Positions 19,423 through 19,463 of a stretch of 19,463 bases of DNA are shown piece after piece; the stretch's first letter is position 1; each line of letters begins with the position of its first letter. Origin of the DNA: Ectocarpus siliculosus (lineage: Eukaryota > Sar > Phaeophyceae > Ectocarpales > Ectocarpaceae); assembly GCA_000310025.1 (NCBI GenBank), contig FN649728.1:7248813-7268275 (forward strand). Reading direction: 5' to 3'. Under the pieces are notes generated by a model. It saw nothing but the letters and a program-made list of their open reading frames with translations, searched no databases and was not told where the DNA came from. The position numbers and the translations under genes were made by a program.

Positions 19423-19463
19423 CCCGATGGTAAACATCGGGTGGGGGGGGGGGGGGGGGGGGG
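19423..19463. repeat. Hairpin followed by G homopolymer at the window end
   Basis: CCCGATG, 5-nt loop, CATCGGG (19423-19441), then T and an unbroken G-run to the last base. The run could be genomic or the low-quality end of a contig. Confidence 0.6.

Overview
This 19.5-kb window looks like nuclear DNA of an intron-rich eukaryote. The coding signal is split into short exons bounded by GT donors and pyrimidine-rich tracts ending in AG, so most real exons do not coincide with long ATG-to-stop frames. There is no operon structure, no ribosome-binding-site pattern, no rRNA and no CRISPR. Base composition, intron style and the many simple repeats would suit a brown alga or another stramenopile. That guess rests on style only, because no protein here could be placed by homology.

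Layout. (1) 2-2238, plus strand: 3' part of an intron-containing gene of unknown function (four exons, 114 residues in the window). (2) 2688-3992, plus: a nearly intact single-exon gene for a cysteine-rich protein. (3) 3993-9200: mostly non-genic, with one doubtful ORF (5063-5563), an AT-rich stretch, a 61-bp minisatellite (6995-7275) and a three-unit tandem repeat with tRNA-like promoter boxes (8750-9060). (4) 9202-9965: two doubtful small ORFs. (5) 10477-12971, minus: a three-exon gene whose last exon is a paralogue of gene 2. Its first exon encodes a C2HC zinc-finger-like motif. (6) 13168-14475: weak candidates. (7) 14829 onward, plus: first exon of a protein with a destruction-box motif resembling mitotic cyclin N-termini. 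(8) 15669 to about 19005, minus: a gene of about ten exons ending in an acidic Ser-Asp-Gly-Glu repeat tail. The window ends in a G homopolymer.

The most interesting result is the paralogous pair (2688-3992 and 10477-12971), which lie in opposite orientation. They share two invariant Cys/His clusters, C-x8-C-x4-C-x2-C and H-x2-H-x-C-x7-C-x13-C, and a conserved C-terminal block ending LLNKYFHS. I recognise no named family. A speculative reading is an expanded lineage-specific family, perhaps derived from a transposon-encoded protein. The second observation is that the acidic-tail gene can be threaded through mostly phase-compatible exons, except at a 20-nt GT...AG gap that is either a micro-intron or a frame lesion. 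All functional statements are inferences from motifs; none was checked by a database search.
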